A stretch of DNA of 5,116 nucleotides from an uncultured Polyangiaceae bacterium (GTDB lineage Bacteria; Myxococcota_A; Polyangia; Polyangiales; Houyiibacteriaceae), in the NCBI GenBank assembly GCA_947258625.1, contig CAMYJN010000229.1, positions 1-5,116 on the forward strand, written 5' to 3'. The notes beneath the pieces were generated by a model, which ran no database searches, was not told the origin of the DNA, and worked only from the letters and a program-made list of their open reading frames with translations. Below, in pieces: positions 1 to 5,116 of this stretch (positions are counted from its first letter, which is position 1; each line of letters starts with the position of its first letter). Both the position numbers and the translations under genes were made by a program.

Positions 1-782
1 AGCTGCTGACCGACCAGGCCGTCGTCGACCATGTTGAAGCCGAACTTCAGCATCCGCATCGCCGTCGGGCTCTTCGAGTTGATTTCCTTGGCCCAGCCCA
101 GGGCGAAATTCTCGAGATCGGCGTGGGGGACCACCGCGTTGACCATTCCCATCTCGGCCGCTTCCTGGGCGCTATAGTTGAGGCCCACGAAGAAGACCTC
201 GCGCGCCTTCTTCTGACCTACCTGCCTGGCGAGGAGCGCCGAGCCATAGCCGCTGTCGAAGCTCGCCACGTCGGGGTCGGTCTGTTTGAAGACAGCGTGC
301 TCCTCGCTAGCGATGGTCAGGTCGCAAACCACATGAAGGCTGTGGCCCCCGCCAACTGCCCAACCCGGCACCACGGCGATGACGACCTTGGGCATGAAAC
401 GGATCAGGCGCTGCACTTCAAGGATGTGCAGGCGACCAAGTCGAGCTGGGTCGATCTCTCCGGCTGCATCGGTTTCGTACTTGTAACCGTCCTTGCCCCG
501 AATCCGTTGGTCGCCGCCCGAGCAAAACGCCCAGCCGCCGTCCTTCGGCGAAGGCCCATTGCCGGTGAGCAGAACGCAGCCGACGTCCGAGGTCTGCCGC
601 GCGTGGTCGAGCACCCTGTAGAGCTCGTCGACCGTGCCAGGGCGAAACGCGTTCCGCACCTCGGGCCGGTCAAAGGCGATGCGCACCGTGCCGTGGCCTT
701 TGGCGCGGTGATAGGTGGTATCTTGGAGGTCGAAGCCTGGTACCTCAGCCCAGTTGGACGCGTCGAATATCTGGGAAACCAT
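1..782 (-). CDS. menB: 1,4-dihydroxy-2-naphthoyl-CoA synthase (MenB), 3' end beyond window
   Basis: This enzyme of the crotonase superfamily closes the second ring of menaquinone by converting o-succinylbenzoyl-CoA to 1,4-dihydroxy-2-naphthoyl-CoA in the cytoplasm. Reading in from ATG at 782 gives 260 uninterrupted codons to the window edge, so the C-terminal ~40 residues are missing. Visible motifs are NAFRPGTVDELYR (44-56), GGWAFCSGGDQRIRG (82-96, oxyanion glycine at 89), GWAVGGGHSLH (140-150) and FKQTDPDVASFD (165-176). Recalled numbering of the Mycobacterium tuberculosis enzyme fits with an offset of 16, making D169 and S174 the catalytic Asp185 and Ser190. Asp at 169, where Escherichia coli has Gly156, marks the bicarbonate-independent class. 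The start lies 7 nt after the TetR stop with only a weak Shine-Dalgarno, suggesting translational coupling. The related ring hydrolase BadI is less likely because the KDGGWAFCSGGDQ and QTD motifs are MenB-like. Confidence 0.96.
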   Translation of the reverse strand, partial: MVSQIFDASNWAEVPGFDLQDTTYHRAKGHGTVRIAFDRPEVRNAFRPGTVDELYRVLDHARQTSDVGCVLLTGNGPSPKDGGWAFCSGGDQRIRGKDGYKYETDAAGEIDPARLGRLHILEVQRLIRFMPKVVIAVVPGWAVGGGHSLHVVCDLTIASEEHAVFKQTDPDVASFDSGYGSALLARQVGQKKAREVFFVGLNYSAQEAAEMGMVNAVVPHADLENFALGWAKEINSKSPTAMRMLKFGFNMVDDGLVGQQ

Positions 783-789
783 CGACCCG

Positions 790-1443
790 CTACTCTGTGA
801 ACTCGCTCAGAACCGCGAGGATGATGCGCCCCAAAAGCGTGGCGACTTGCTGACGCGAAAACTCACCCTCGATCCAACGCTGCAGAATCTCACCGGCGCC
901 GGTTAAAATCATGTCAGCGAGCGCTTGGGCTTCGGCGTCATCAAGTCTCGTGAGCTCACGAAGCGGGATGAGCCACGGCTGTACGAGCTGCCCACGGAAA
1001 TCCATGCTGATCGCGGAGATTTCCTGATCTGGACCTACCGAACGAAGCAATTGCCAGCCTCCGGGGCCCTTGGCTTCGATGGTGTCGCACGCGGCGTCGA
1101 TGAAGCCGCGTGCGATCGTTGCAATGTCCGCGTCACCGTCGGTTTCCAGGATGTTGGGCGTGCGGCGTGCGAAGTCCTCGAGGAAGTCCTCGAGCACACC
1201 TTTGATGAGCTCGTGTCGGTTCGGAAAAAATTTGTAAACGACCGGCCTGGTGATGCCTGCCGCCGCGGCGACATAGGGAATGCGCACGTTGTCGACGCCG
1301 TCGGCAGCGATGATGTCCGACGTGACGCGCAACAATTGTTGTTGGCGGTCTTCGGGACTGAGCCTGGTACGGGAGGCGTCGCTTGGTCTGTTGCTTGATG
1401 GCATCGAGTGACGAAAAAGGGCGGCCCCAAAAACAGAAGCCAC
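790..1443 (-). CDS. TetR/AcrR-family transcriptional regulator
   Basis: This is a 217-residue one-component regulator with an N-terminal TetR DNA-binding domain (about residues 32-80) and a helical ligand-binding domain. The helix-turn-helix lies at about 54-75, with the typical sequence AAAAGITRPVVYKFFPNRHEL (59-79), in which GITRPVVYKFF is the recognition-helix region. The C-terminal half (about 105-215) is divergent and does not reveal the ligand. The start taken is GTG at 1443, because AAAAGGA lies 5 nt upstream; an in-frame ATG at 1404 (Met14) would give a more typical short N-terminus but has no visible ribosome binding site. The gene sits between the SCP2 gene (29-nt gap) and menB (7-nt gap) on the same strand, so it probably controls its own operon. 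The effector could be an acyl-CoA, a quinone precursor or a lipid; that is inference. Confidence 0.93.
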   Translation of the reverse strand: MASVFGAALFRHSMPSSNRPSDASRTRLSPEDRQQQLLRVTSDIIAADGVDNVRIPYVAAAAGITRPVVYKFFPNRHELIKGVLEDFLEDFARRTPNILETDGDADIATIARGFIDAACDTIEAKGPGGWQLLRSVGPDQEISAISMDFRGQLVQPWLIPLRELTRLDDAEAQALADMILTGAGEILQRWIEGEFSRQQVATLLGRIILAVLSEFTE

Positions 1444-1448
1444 CCTAA

Positions 1449-1455
1449 TCCTTTT
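1449..1455 (-). promoter_or_regulatory. Shine-Dalgarno site favouring the GTG start of the TetR gene
   Basis: On the minus strand this reads AAAAGGA, with 5 nt (TTAGG) between it and the GTG at 1443. The alternative ATG at 1404 is preceded by a C- and T-rich stretch with no purine-rich site. This decides the start in favour of the longer protein, although both could be used. Confidence 0.6.
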
Positions 1456-1472
1456 CTAGAACTACGGACGAC

Positions 1473-1814
1473 TCAGTCTTGAGCCAGGTTCATCACCTGT
1501 TGGAGGCTCATGGCGAGGGTCATGTCGCCGTCGATTTTGATCTTGCCGGACATGAAGGCCTGCATCGGGTTCAGCGAGCCGTTGAGCATGCCGAGCCAGT
1601 CTTCGGAGGACACGGTGATGGTCGCGCCCGGGCTGTCATGGGTGCCCTTGCTGACGAAGCCGCTGGTCTTGCCCTTCGTGCAGTCCAAGCTCCACTCACC
1701 ACCACCGTCACCGGTGATGTTGAACTGGTAGATCGCGTTGGGGGCGGTGGCCGCGTCGGTGTTTTCGGCGGCTCTCTTCTCAAACTTCTCGAAGAACTCA
1801 GCTGCGGATTCCAT
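1473..1814 (-). CDS. Single-domain SCP2 sterol-binding-family protein
   Basis: This 113-residue protein is essentially one SCP2 (sterol carrier protein 2) domain, a small soluble fold with a hydrophobic tunnel that binds sterols, fatty acids or acyl-CoAs. Features seen are an N-terminal helix (ESAAEFFEKFEKRAAE, 2-17), a beta-sheet core with YQFNITGDGGGEWSL (29-43) and ATITVSSEDWLGMLNG (64-79), and the family's C-terminal block NPMQAFMSGKIKIDGDM (82-98) ending in a helix. There is no signal peptide or membrane segment, so it is cytoplasmic. ATG at 1814 is chosen because GAGAGG lies 8 nt upstream; the frame stays open much further upstream, but only as antisense to amt. It is probably the first gene of an operon with TetR and menB, divergent from amt. 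The ligand cannot be read from sequence; a fatty acyl or isoprenoid lipid is as plausible as a sterol. Confidence 0.92.
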   Translation of the reverse strand: MESAAEFFEKFEKRAAENTDAATAPNAIYQFNITGDGGGEWSLDCTKGKTSGFVSKGTHDSPGATITVSSEDWLGMLNGSLNPMQAFMSGKIKIDGDMTLAMSLQQVMNLAQD

Positions 1815-2051
1815 TGATCTTGCCTCTCTTGTGTTGTCGGCCGCCGTTCCCACCCGCTCCCCGGATGTGGCCTGCCGGAGGGGAGTTGTAACCGAAATTT
1901 CCGCTGCATGCACCCCTGTAAGAAGTGGAAAAACGCAGCAATTTCGGCGTTCAGTGACCTGTTGCTGTTTGAAACAAGCCGGAAACGCACGACACATCCC
2001 GCCGAAACAGCGCGGATCTAGGCTCTGCCAACTTCGAAGGAGGAACCGGGG
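1815..2051. promoter_or_regulatory. Divergent promoter region between the SCP2 operon and amt
   Basis: This 237-nt non-coding stretch must hold promoters for both the minus-strand SCP2-TetR-menB genes and plus-strand amt. It is richer in short A/T tracts than its flanks. It contains GAAATTTC (1894-1901), TGCATGCA (1905-1912), TGTTTGAAACA (1966-1976) and an inverted pair TTTCGGCG (1942-1949) / CGCCGAAA (2000-2007). A strong amt ribosome binding site, AAGGAGG, lies at 2037-2043, 8 nt before the ATG. I could not find a convincing -35/-10 pair or a sigma-54 -24/-12 element; a TTGAAA at 1969-1974 is the best -35 candidate for amt, but its -10 is poor. Confidence 0.6.
1966..1976. promoter_or_regulatory. 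Candidate operator: odd-length palindrome upstream of amt
   Basis: TGTTTGAAACA is a perfect inverted repeat of 5-bp arms around a central G, extended imperfectly outward (GCTGTTT / AAACAAGC with one extra A). It is flanked nearly symmetrically by the inverted pair TTTCGGCG (1942-1949) and CGCCGAAA (2000-2007). It lies about 75 nt before the amt start and 152 nt before the SCP2 start. TetR-family proteins commonly bind palindromes in such divergent regions, but the assignment to this TetR is inference, and short palindromes arise by chance. Confidence 0.3.
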
Positions 2052-3284
2052 ATGGACGCTCTCAATCAGGCGGATACCGCATGGCTCATGGTGTCGTGTG
2101 CACTCGTGATGCTGATGACACCGGGCTTGGCGCTCTTCTATGGCGGCATGGTGAACTCGAGCAACGTGCTGTCGTCGTTCATGCACAGCTTCATCGCGCT
2201 CGGCATCATCACGCTGCAGTGGGTCGTGATCGGCTATTCTCTGGCGTTCGGATCGGACGCGGGTGGAGGCTTCATCGGCGGTTTCGAATTCGCCTTCCTG
2301 AACGGCGTGGGTCTGGAGCCGCAAGAGGGCTCCACGATCCCACACATCTTGTTCATGGCGTTTCAGATGATGTTCGCGATCATCACGCCGGCGCTGATCT
2401 CGGGCGCAATCGCAGAGAGAATGAAGTTCTCGGCCTACTTCCTCTTCATCATTTTGTGGGCGACGCTGGTCTACGACCCCATTTGCCACTGGGTTTGGGG
2501 TCCGGACGGCTGGCTCGGCGCCCGTGGGGCCCTCGACTTTGCCGGCGGCACGGTCGTTCACCTTTCGTCGGGCGCGGCAGCCTTGGTCTGCGCAATCGTC
2601 ATCGGTCGCCGGAGTCGACCCGGCCCGCCCCACAATCTCACATTGACCCTGCTCGGTGCAGGCCTGCTCTGGTTCGGTTGGTTCGGCTTCAACGCGGGCA
2701 GCGCGCTTGCCGCGAACGACAACGCCGCGCTCGCTCTGGTCAACACGCACCTGGCGGCCGGCGCTGCCGCGCTCGCTTGGGCCATCTTCGAATGGATCAG
2801 GCAGGGCAAGCCAACCGCCCTCGGGGTCGCTTCGGGGTTGGTGGCTGGTCTCGTCGTAATCACGCCGGCGGCCGGTTTCGTCGGCCCAACCTCGGCCGTC
2901 CTGATGGGCTTGATCGCAGGTCCCGTTTGCTACAGCGCCGTGTTGCTCAAGGGCACCCTCGGCTATGACGACGCGCTCGATGCGTTTGGCATTCACGGCG
3001 TCGGTGGCGCGCTCGGCGCGGTATTGACGGGGGTCTTCGCGAGCGCGGTCTGGGGCGGAACCGACGGACTTATCGGAGGCAACAGCGCTCTCTTCATCGA
3101 GAACATCATCGGCGTCCTCGCGGCCGCAGCCTATTCGATCACCATGACGTTCGTGATTCTGAAGCTCCTCGACGTCACCATCGGTCTCCGCGTCAGCAAA
3201 GACGAGGAAAGCGAAGGCTTGGACACCAACCTACACGGCGAAGAGGGTTACCACATGGGTGGTGCGGGGGCGCTGACCGAGTAG
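2052..3284 (+). CDS. amt: Ammonium transporter, Amt/Mep/Rh family
   Basis: This 410-residue inner-membrane channel takes up ammonium/ammonia and fits the usual ~400-residue, 11-helix trimeric Amt. The twin pore histidines are H170 (in DFAGGTVVHLSSG) and H315 (in FGIHGVGG), matching E. coli AmtB His168 and His318. D162, W149 and S217, and Phe-gate candidates F108 and F213, are also in place. Other signatures are PGLALFYGGMV (24-34) and GWFGFNAGSALA (209-220). The cytoplasmic tail (about 375-410) keeps a LDTNLHGEEGY motif (390-400) like the tail that contacts PII in AmtB. No cleavable signal peptide is evident. ATG at 2052 is supported by AAGGAGG 8 nt upstream. It is divergent from the SCP2 operon and followed after 68 nt by a MAPR gene, with no glnK next to it. 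Ammonium sensing rather than bulk transport cannot be excluded. Confidence 0.97.
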   Translation: MDALNQADTAWLMVSCALVMLMTPGLALFYGGMVNSSNVLSSFMHSFIALGIITLQWVVIGYSLAFGSDAGGGFIGGFEFAFLNGVGLEPQEGSTIPHILFMAFQMMFAIITPALISGAIAERMKFSAYFLFIILWATLVYDPICHWVWGPDGWLGARGALDFAGGTVVHLSSGAAALVCAIVIGRRSRPGPPHNLTLTLLGAGLLWFGWFGFNAGSALAANDNAALALVNTHLAAGAAALAWAIFEWIRQGKPTALGVASGLVAGLVVITPAAGFVGPTSAVLMGLIAGPVCYSAVLLKGTLGYDDALDAFGIHGVGGALGAVLTGVFASAVWGGTDGLIGGNSALFIENIIGVLAAAAYSITMTFVILKLLDVTIGLRVSKDEESEGLDTNLHGEEGYHMGGAGALTE

Positions 3285-3328
3285 CCCCGGCTCGACGGCA
3301 CCGACCGATCGTCCGGATTGTCCGGGGC
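3285..3328 (+). terminator. Weak stem-loop after amt, possible attenuating terminator
   Basis: GCCCCGG (3284-3290, starting on the last base of the stop codon) can pair with CCGGGGC (3322-3328), giving a 7-bp GC stem around a 31-nt loop. The loop carries a direct repeat of GTCCGG (3311-3316 and 3320-3325, the second running into the stem). The following bases (CTGGTTTCATCTT) are only mildly T-rich. This could partly terminate amt before the MAPR gene, but the large loop makes it a weak candidate. Confidence 0.22.
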
Positions 3329-3352
3329 CTGGTTTCATCTTAGGTCTCGGGC

Positions 3353-3730
3353 ATGGGTCTAGGCCGCTTCGTTACGAGGTTGTTCGGCAGGAAGGCGGAG
3401 CCCCGGCCGCCTTTGCCCGAAGCGGAGGAGCGGGACTATTCGCTCCAGGAGCTGGCTGCCTACGACGGCTCCGATCCAGGCAAGCCGCTCCTCATCGCCA
3501 TTCGCGGCCAGGTCTACGACGTGACGCGCGGCCGAAATTTCTATGGCCCAGGCGGACCTTACGGCATGTTCGCCGGCAAAGACTGCACGCGCGCGCTGGC
3601 GAAGGTGTCGTTCGACGTAGAGATGTTCACCGGCGACATCGACGGACTGGAACCCGACGAGCTCGACAAGCTCGAAGAGTGGATCGAGATGTTCGAAGGG
3701 AAGTATCGACGGGTCGGGCGGCTGCTCTAG
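3353..3730 (+). CDS. Cytochrome b5-like haem/steroid-binding protein (MAPR, PGRMC1-like)
   Basis: This 125-residue protein carries a cytochrome-b5-fold MAPR domain at about residues 28-125. From recalled sequence it resembles human PGRMC1: YSLQELAAYDG (29-39), IRGQVYDVTRGRNFYGPGGP (50-69), then YGMFAGKD (70-77), and a C-terminal WIEMFEGKYRRVGRLL (110-125). Tyrosines Y64 and Y70 match PGRMC1 Tyr107 and Tyr113, the latter being the haem-iron ligand, and K117-Y118 match Lys163-Tyr164. This supports Tyr-ligated haem rather than the bis-His of classical b5. Unlike PGRMC1 there is no N-terminal membrane helix; a short basic amphipathic stretch (MGLGRFVTRLFGRK) may associate peripherally with the membrane. 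The start is ATG at 3353 with a weak upstream AGG. It lies 68 nt after amt and may be co-transcribed. Partner and ligand are unknown; bacterial members have no settled role I can name. Confidence 0.92.
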   Translation: MGLGRFVTRLFGRKAEPRPPLPEAEERDYSLQELAAYDGSDPGKPLLIAIRGQVYDVTRGRNFYGPGGPYGMFAGKDCTRALAKVSFDVEMFTGDIDGLEPDELDKLEEWIEMFEGKYRRVGRLL

Positions 3731-3735
3731 CGCTA
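3728..3735. other. Palindrome formed by two convergent stop codons
   Basis: TAGCGCTA is a perfect 8-bp palindrome whose first three bases are the TAG of the plus-strand MAPR gene and whose last three are the TAG of the minus-strand dehydrogenase gene. Only 2 nt separate the two reading frames, so there is no room for a terminator between them. Confidence 0.8.
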
Positions 3736-4890
3736 CGGCGATAGCACGGGGCTCACCTGAAGCACCTCGCCGCCAGAGCCGCCACCATCGTTGGTGATGT
3801 ACAAGAGGCCGTCGGGGCCCTGTCGCGGCGACCGAAGTCGTCCTTGGTCTTCGATCACCCGAAAATCATCGGTCACTTCGCCCTCTGCGCTCACGACGTA
3901 GATGTGAAGATGCGCGGCTTTCAGAGTCGCCACGGCGAGAATGCCGTCCCAGTCTCCCCATTGGCTTCCCTCGATGAACGTGGCGCCTGAAAGCGCAAGG
4001 GTGGGAGATCCGCTCGACCAGATCGCCTCGATTGCATCGGGGAACGCCACCAGGTCCGTCATGGGGACGGACTCGGTGTAGCCAGGCACCGGGTCCCAGC
4101 CGAAGTTGCCGGCCACGAGCAGATTCACTTCGTCGTCGATCGACGGACCGTGCTCTGCCGAGACGCCTAGATCGTCCGAGGCGCGAAACGCCATGCCTTG
4201 GATGTTGCGATGACCTTTGGAGAACCAGCGCTCGCCGCTCGGGTTGTCGGGCGCAGCGTCGCCGTTTCGATCGATGCGAAGCACCTTGCCCCCGAGGGAG
4301 TCGTCGTCCTGGGGTGTCGTCCCGATCGCGGCATCGCCCGTGCCCACCCACAGGTAGTCATCGGGCCCGAAGCGGGGCCGGCACCCGCTGTGGCGTCCGG
4401 TGCTGTACGGCATGCCGGTCACGATGTCGGTCCGTTTAACCACCGAGTCTCCGTTGGGCGTCTGGAGCTCGTAACGTACCAAGCGCACATCGGTCGCGGT
4501 GCCCGCATTCGAGGCCATGCACACGTAGACGTAGCCGTTGTTCGCAAAGTCGGGATCGACCTCGAGGCCCAACATCCCGCCTTCGCCGCTCGCGACGAGG
4601 TCGGGCGGTGCGATAGTGACGGGCGTCGAACCGACTCCACCGACGTACACGTTGAGTGGCCCCGACCTCTCCGTGACCAGCACGGTTCCGTTGGGCAGCC
4701 AGGCGATGTCCCATGGTTTGGTCAGGCCAGAAATGAAAGGCGTGACATCCAAGTCGACCAAGGTGTTGTCGCCTCCGGAGCCCGCGTCTCCACCCGCGCC
4801 GGCGATGCCACCGGTGCCGTCCGTGTTGCTCGTCGATTCCCCACATGCCCCCAACAGGAAGGCACAGACCAAAAAGATTCTTAACCCCAC
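3733..4890 (-). CDS. PQQ-dependent glucose/sorbosone-type dehydrogenase lipoprotein
   Basis: This is a 385-residue six-bladed beta-propeller of the soluble aldose/glucose dehydrogenase (sGDH, YliI-like) family, which oxidises sugars with PQQ outside the cytoplasm. The N-terminus is a lipoprotein signal (MGLRIFLVCAFLLGAC) with lipobox LGAC and lipidated C16, followed by a Gly-rich linker (about 25-41). Family landmarks are KPWDIAWLPNG (58-68), RHSGCRPRFGPD (166-177, H167 in the catalytic-base position), GHRNIQGMAF (226-235), DDEVNLL (252-258), GNFGWD (261-266) and RLRSPRQGPDGLLYITND (351-368), whose R351/R353 correspond to the PQQ-contacting arginines. The start is GTG at 4890; no upstream ATG is available before an in-frame stop, and no good Shine-Dalgarno is visible. 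No PQQ biosynthesis gene is seen. The actual substrate is unknown, and family members without activity exist. Confidence 0.9.
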   Translation of the reverse strand: MGLRIFLVCAFLLGACGESTSNTDGTGGIAGAGGDAGSGGDNTLVDLDVTPFISGLTKPWDIAWLPNGTVLVTERSGPLNVYVGGVGSTPVTIAPPDLVASGEGGMLGLEVDPDFANNGYVYVCMASNAGTATDVRLVRYELQTPNGDSVVKRTDIVTGMPYSTGRHSGCRPRFGPDDYLWVGTGDAAIGTTPQDDDSLGGKVLRIDRNGDAAPDNPSGERWFSKGHRNIQGMAFRASDDLGVSAEHGPSIDDEVNLLVAGNFGWDPVPGYTESVPMTDLVAFPDAIEAIWSSGSPTLALSGATFIEGSQWGDWDGILAVATLKAAHLHIYVVSAEGEVTDDFRVIEDQGRLRSPRQGPDGLLYITNDGGGSGGEVLQVSPVLSP

Positions 4891-4921
4891 GATGTTAACT
4901 TTGCGGTTCGAAGCGCCGGAT

Positions 4922-5116
4922 TCAAGCCAACGGGAACCGCTGGTAGGCCCATGTAACCACGGTACCTACGCATAGCGCGGTCATCGCGTAGAGAAACGGC
5001 AGTTTGAGAAGGGCCTCCTGTTCGGCTACGGGAAACGTGGCCAAGATGACCGCGATTGCGAGCGGCGCTGAATCCACATGCCGCATGCGATCGGCAGGAG
5101 CATGAGCGCAAGCGTG
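4922..5116 (-). CDS. C-terminal fragment of an integral membrane protein, possibly frameshifted
   Basis: On the minus strand, the frame ending at TGA (4924-4922) gives 64 residues from the window edge. Its last ~47 look like membrane protein: a hydrophobic segment APLAIAVILATFPV (17-30), a short AEQEALLK loop, then LPFLYAMTALCVGTVVTWAY (39-58) and a short RFPLA tail. The first 16 residues in this frame are polar and use codons with many third-position T. In the next frame the same DNA reads TLALMLLPIACGMWIQ, hydrophobic with mostly G/C third positions, suggesting a one-base shift near 5068. Alternatively, a complete 54-residue two-helix protein could begin at ATG 5086, though no ribosome binding site precedes it. 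The stop lies 31 nt upstream of the dehydrogenase start on the same strand, so the two may share a transcript. I do not recognise the family. Confidence 0.55.
   Translation of the reverse strand, partial: HACAHAPADRMRHVDSAPLAIAVILATFPVAEQEALLKLPFLYAMTALCVGTVVTWAYQRFPLA

Noticed and set aside
123..800. Plus-strand 225-codon open frame across the menB region
   Set aside because: It is the complement of menB, whose minus-strand reading contains all the family motifs; the plus-strand product resembles nothing I recognise.
1948..1965. Possible sigma-54 -24/-12 promoter upstream of amt (around GTGACCTGTTGC)
   Set aside because: The TTGC half fits, but the GG of the -24 element is absent at the required spacing, so it does not meet the consensus.
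2081..2968. Plus-strand 295-codon frame within amt
   Set aside because: It is an Arg/His-rich out-of-frame reading of amt with no membrane helices or motifs, while the amt frame is complete.
1815..2996. Long minus-strand open frame extending upstream of the SCP2 gene, antisense to amt (507 residues in all)
   Set aside because: It overlaps a clear amt gene and its upstream part is low-complexity, rich in Arg, Glu and Gln, with no domain. It reflects the absence of stops opposite a GC-rich membrane-protein gene. The real SCP2 start at 1814 has a good ribosome binding site.
4198..4884. Plus-strand 228-codon frame opposite the dehydrogenase
   Set aside because: It is antisense to a complete, motif-bearing propeller gene and has no recognisable domain.
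4881..5111. Minus-strand 76-codon frame beginning near 5111
   Set aside because: It is Arg/Ser-rich, overlaps the dehydrogenase start, and competes with a frame in the same DNA that has clear membrane-helix character.

Overview
This is a high-GC bacterial window with six protein-coding genes and one partial membrane-protein gene at the right edge. Several features suggest a Myxococcota-like (deltaproteobacterial) or related high-GC genome: a lipoprotein with a Gly-rich linker after its lipobox, a bacterial cytochrome-b5-like MAPR protein, and a free-standing SCP2 domain. The menB gene is instead very close to the actinobacterial type. The taxonomic guess is inference and no rRNA is present to settle it.

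Left block, minus strand (1814 to 1): an SCP2 sterol-carrier-domain protein, a TetR-family regulator and menB (1,4-dihydroxy-2-naphthoyl-CoA synthase, menaquinone pathway) lie head to tail. The gaps are 29 nt and 7 nt, so they probably form one operon whose own repressor sits in the middle. menB runs off the left edge and is intact over the 260 codons seen.

Middle, plus strand (2052 to 3730): an Amt ammonium transporter with the twin-His pore is followed after 68 nt by a small PGRMC1-like haem-binding (MAPR) protein. No glnK/PII gene follows amt within the window. A 237-nt divergent intergenic region (1815-2051) separates amt from the SCP2 operon and carries several small palindromes.

Right block, minus strand (5116 to 3733): the C-terminal end of a membrane protein, with signs of a frameshift, lies 31 nt upstream of a lipoprotein of the PQQ-dependent soluble glucose/aldose (sorbosone) dehydrogenase family. 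This gene converges on the MAPR gene, and the two TAG stop codons form one 8-bp palindrome.

I found no CRISPR array, tRNA, rRNA, insertion sequence or phage gene. Most of the window is ordinary metabolic gene content. The points most worth a second look are the bacterial MAPR protein beside amt, the SCP2-TetR-menB arrangement, and the apparent frameshift at the right edge.
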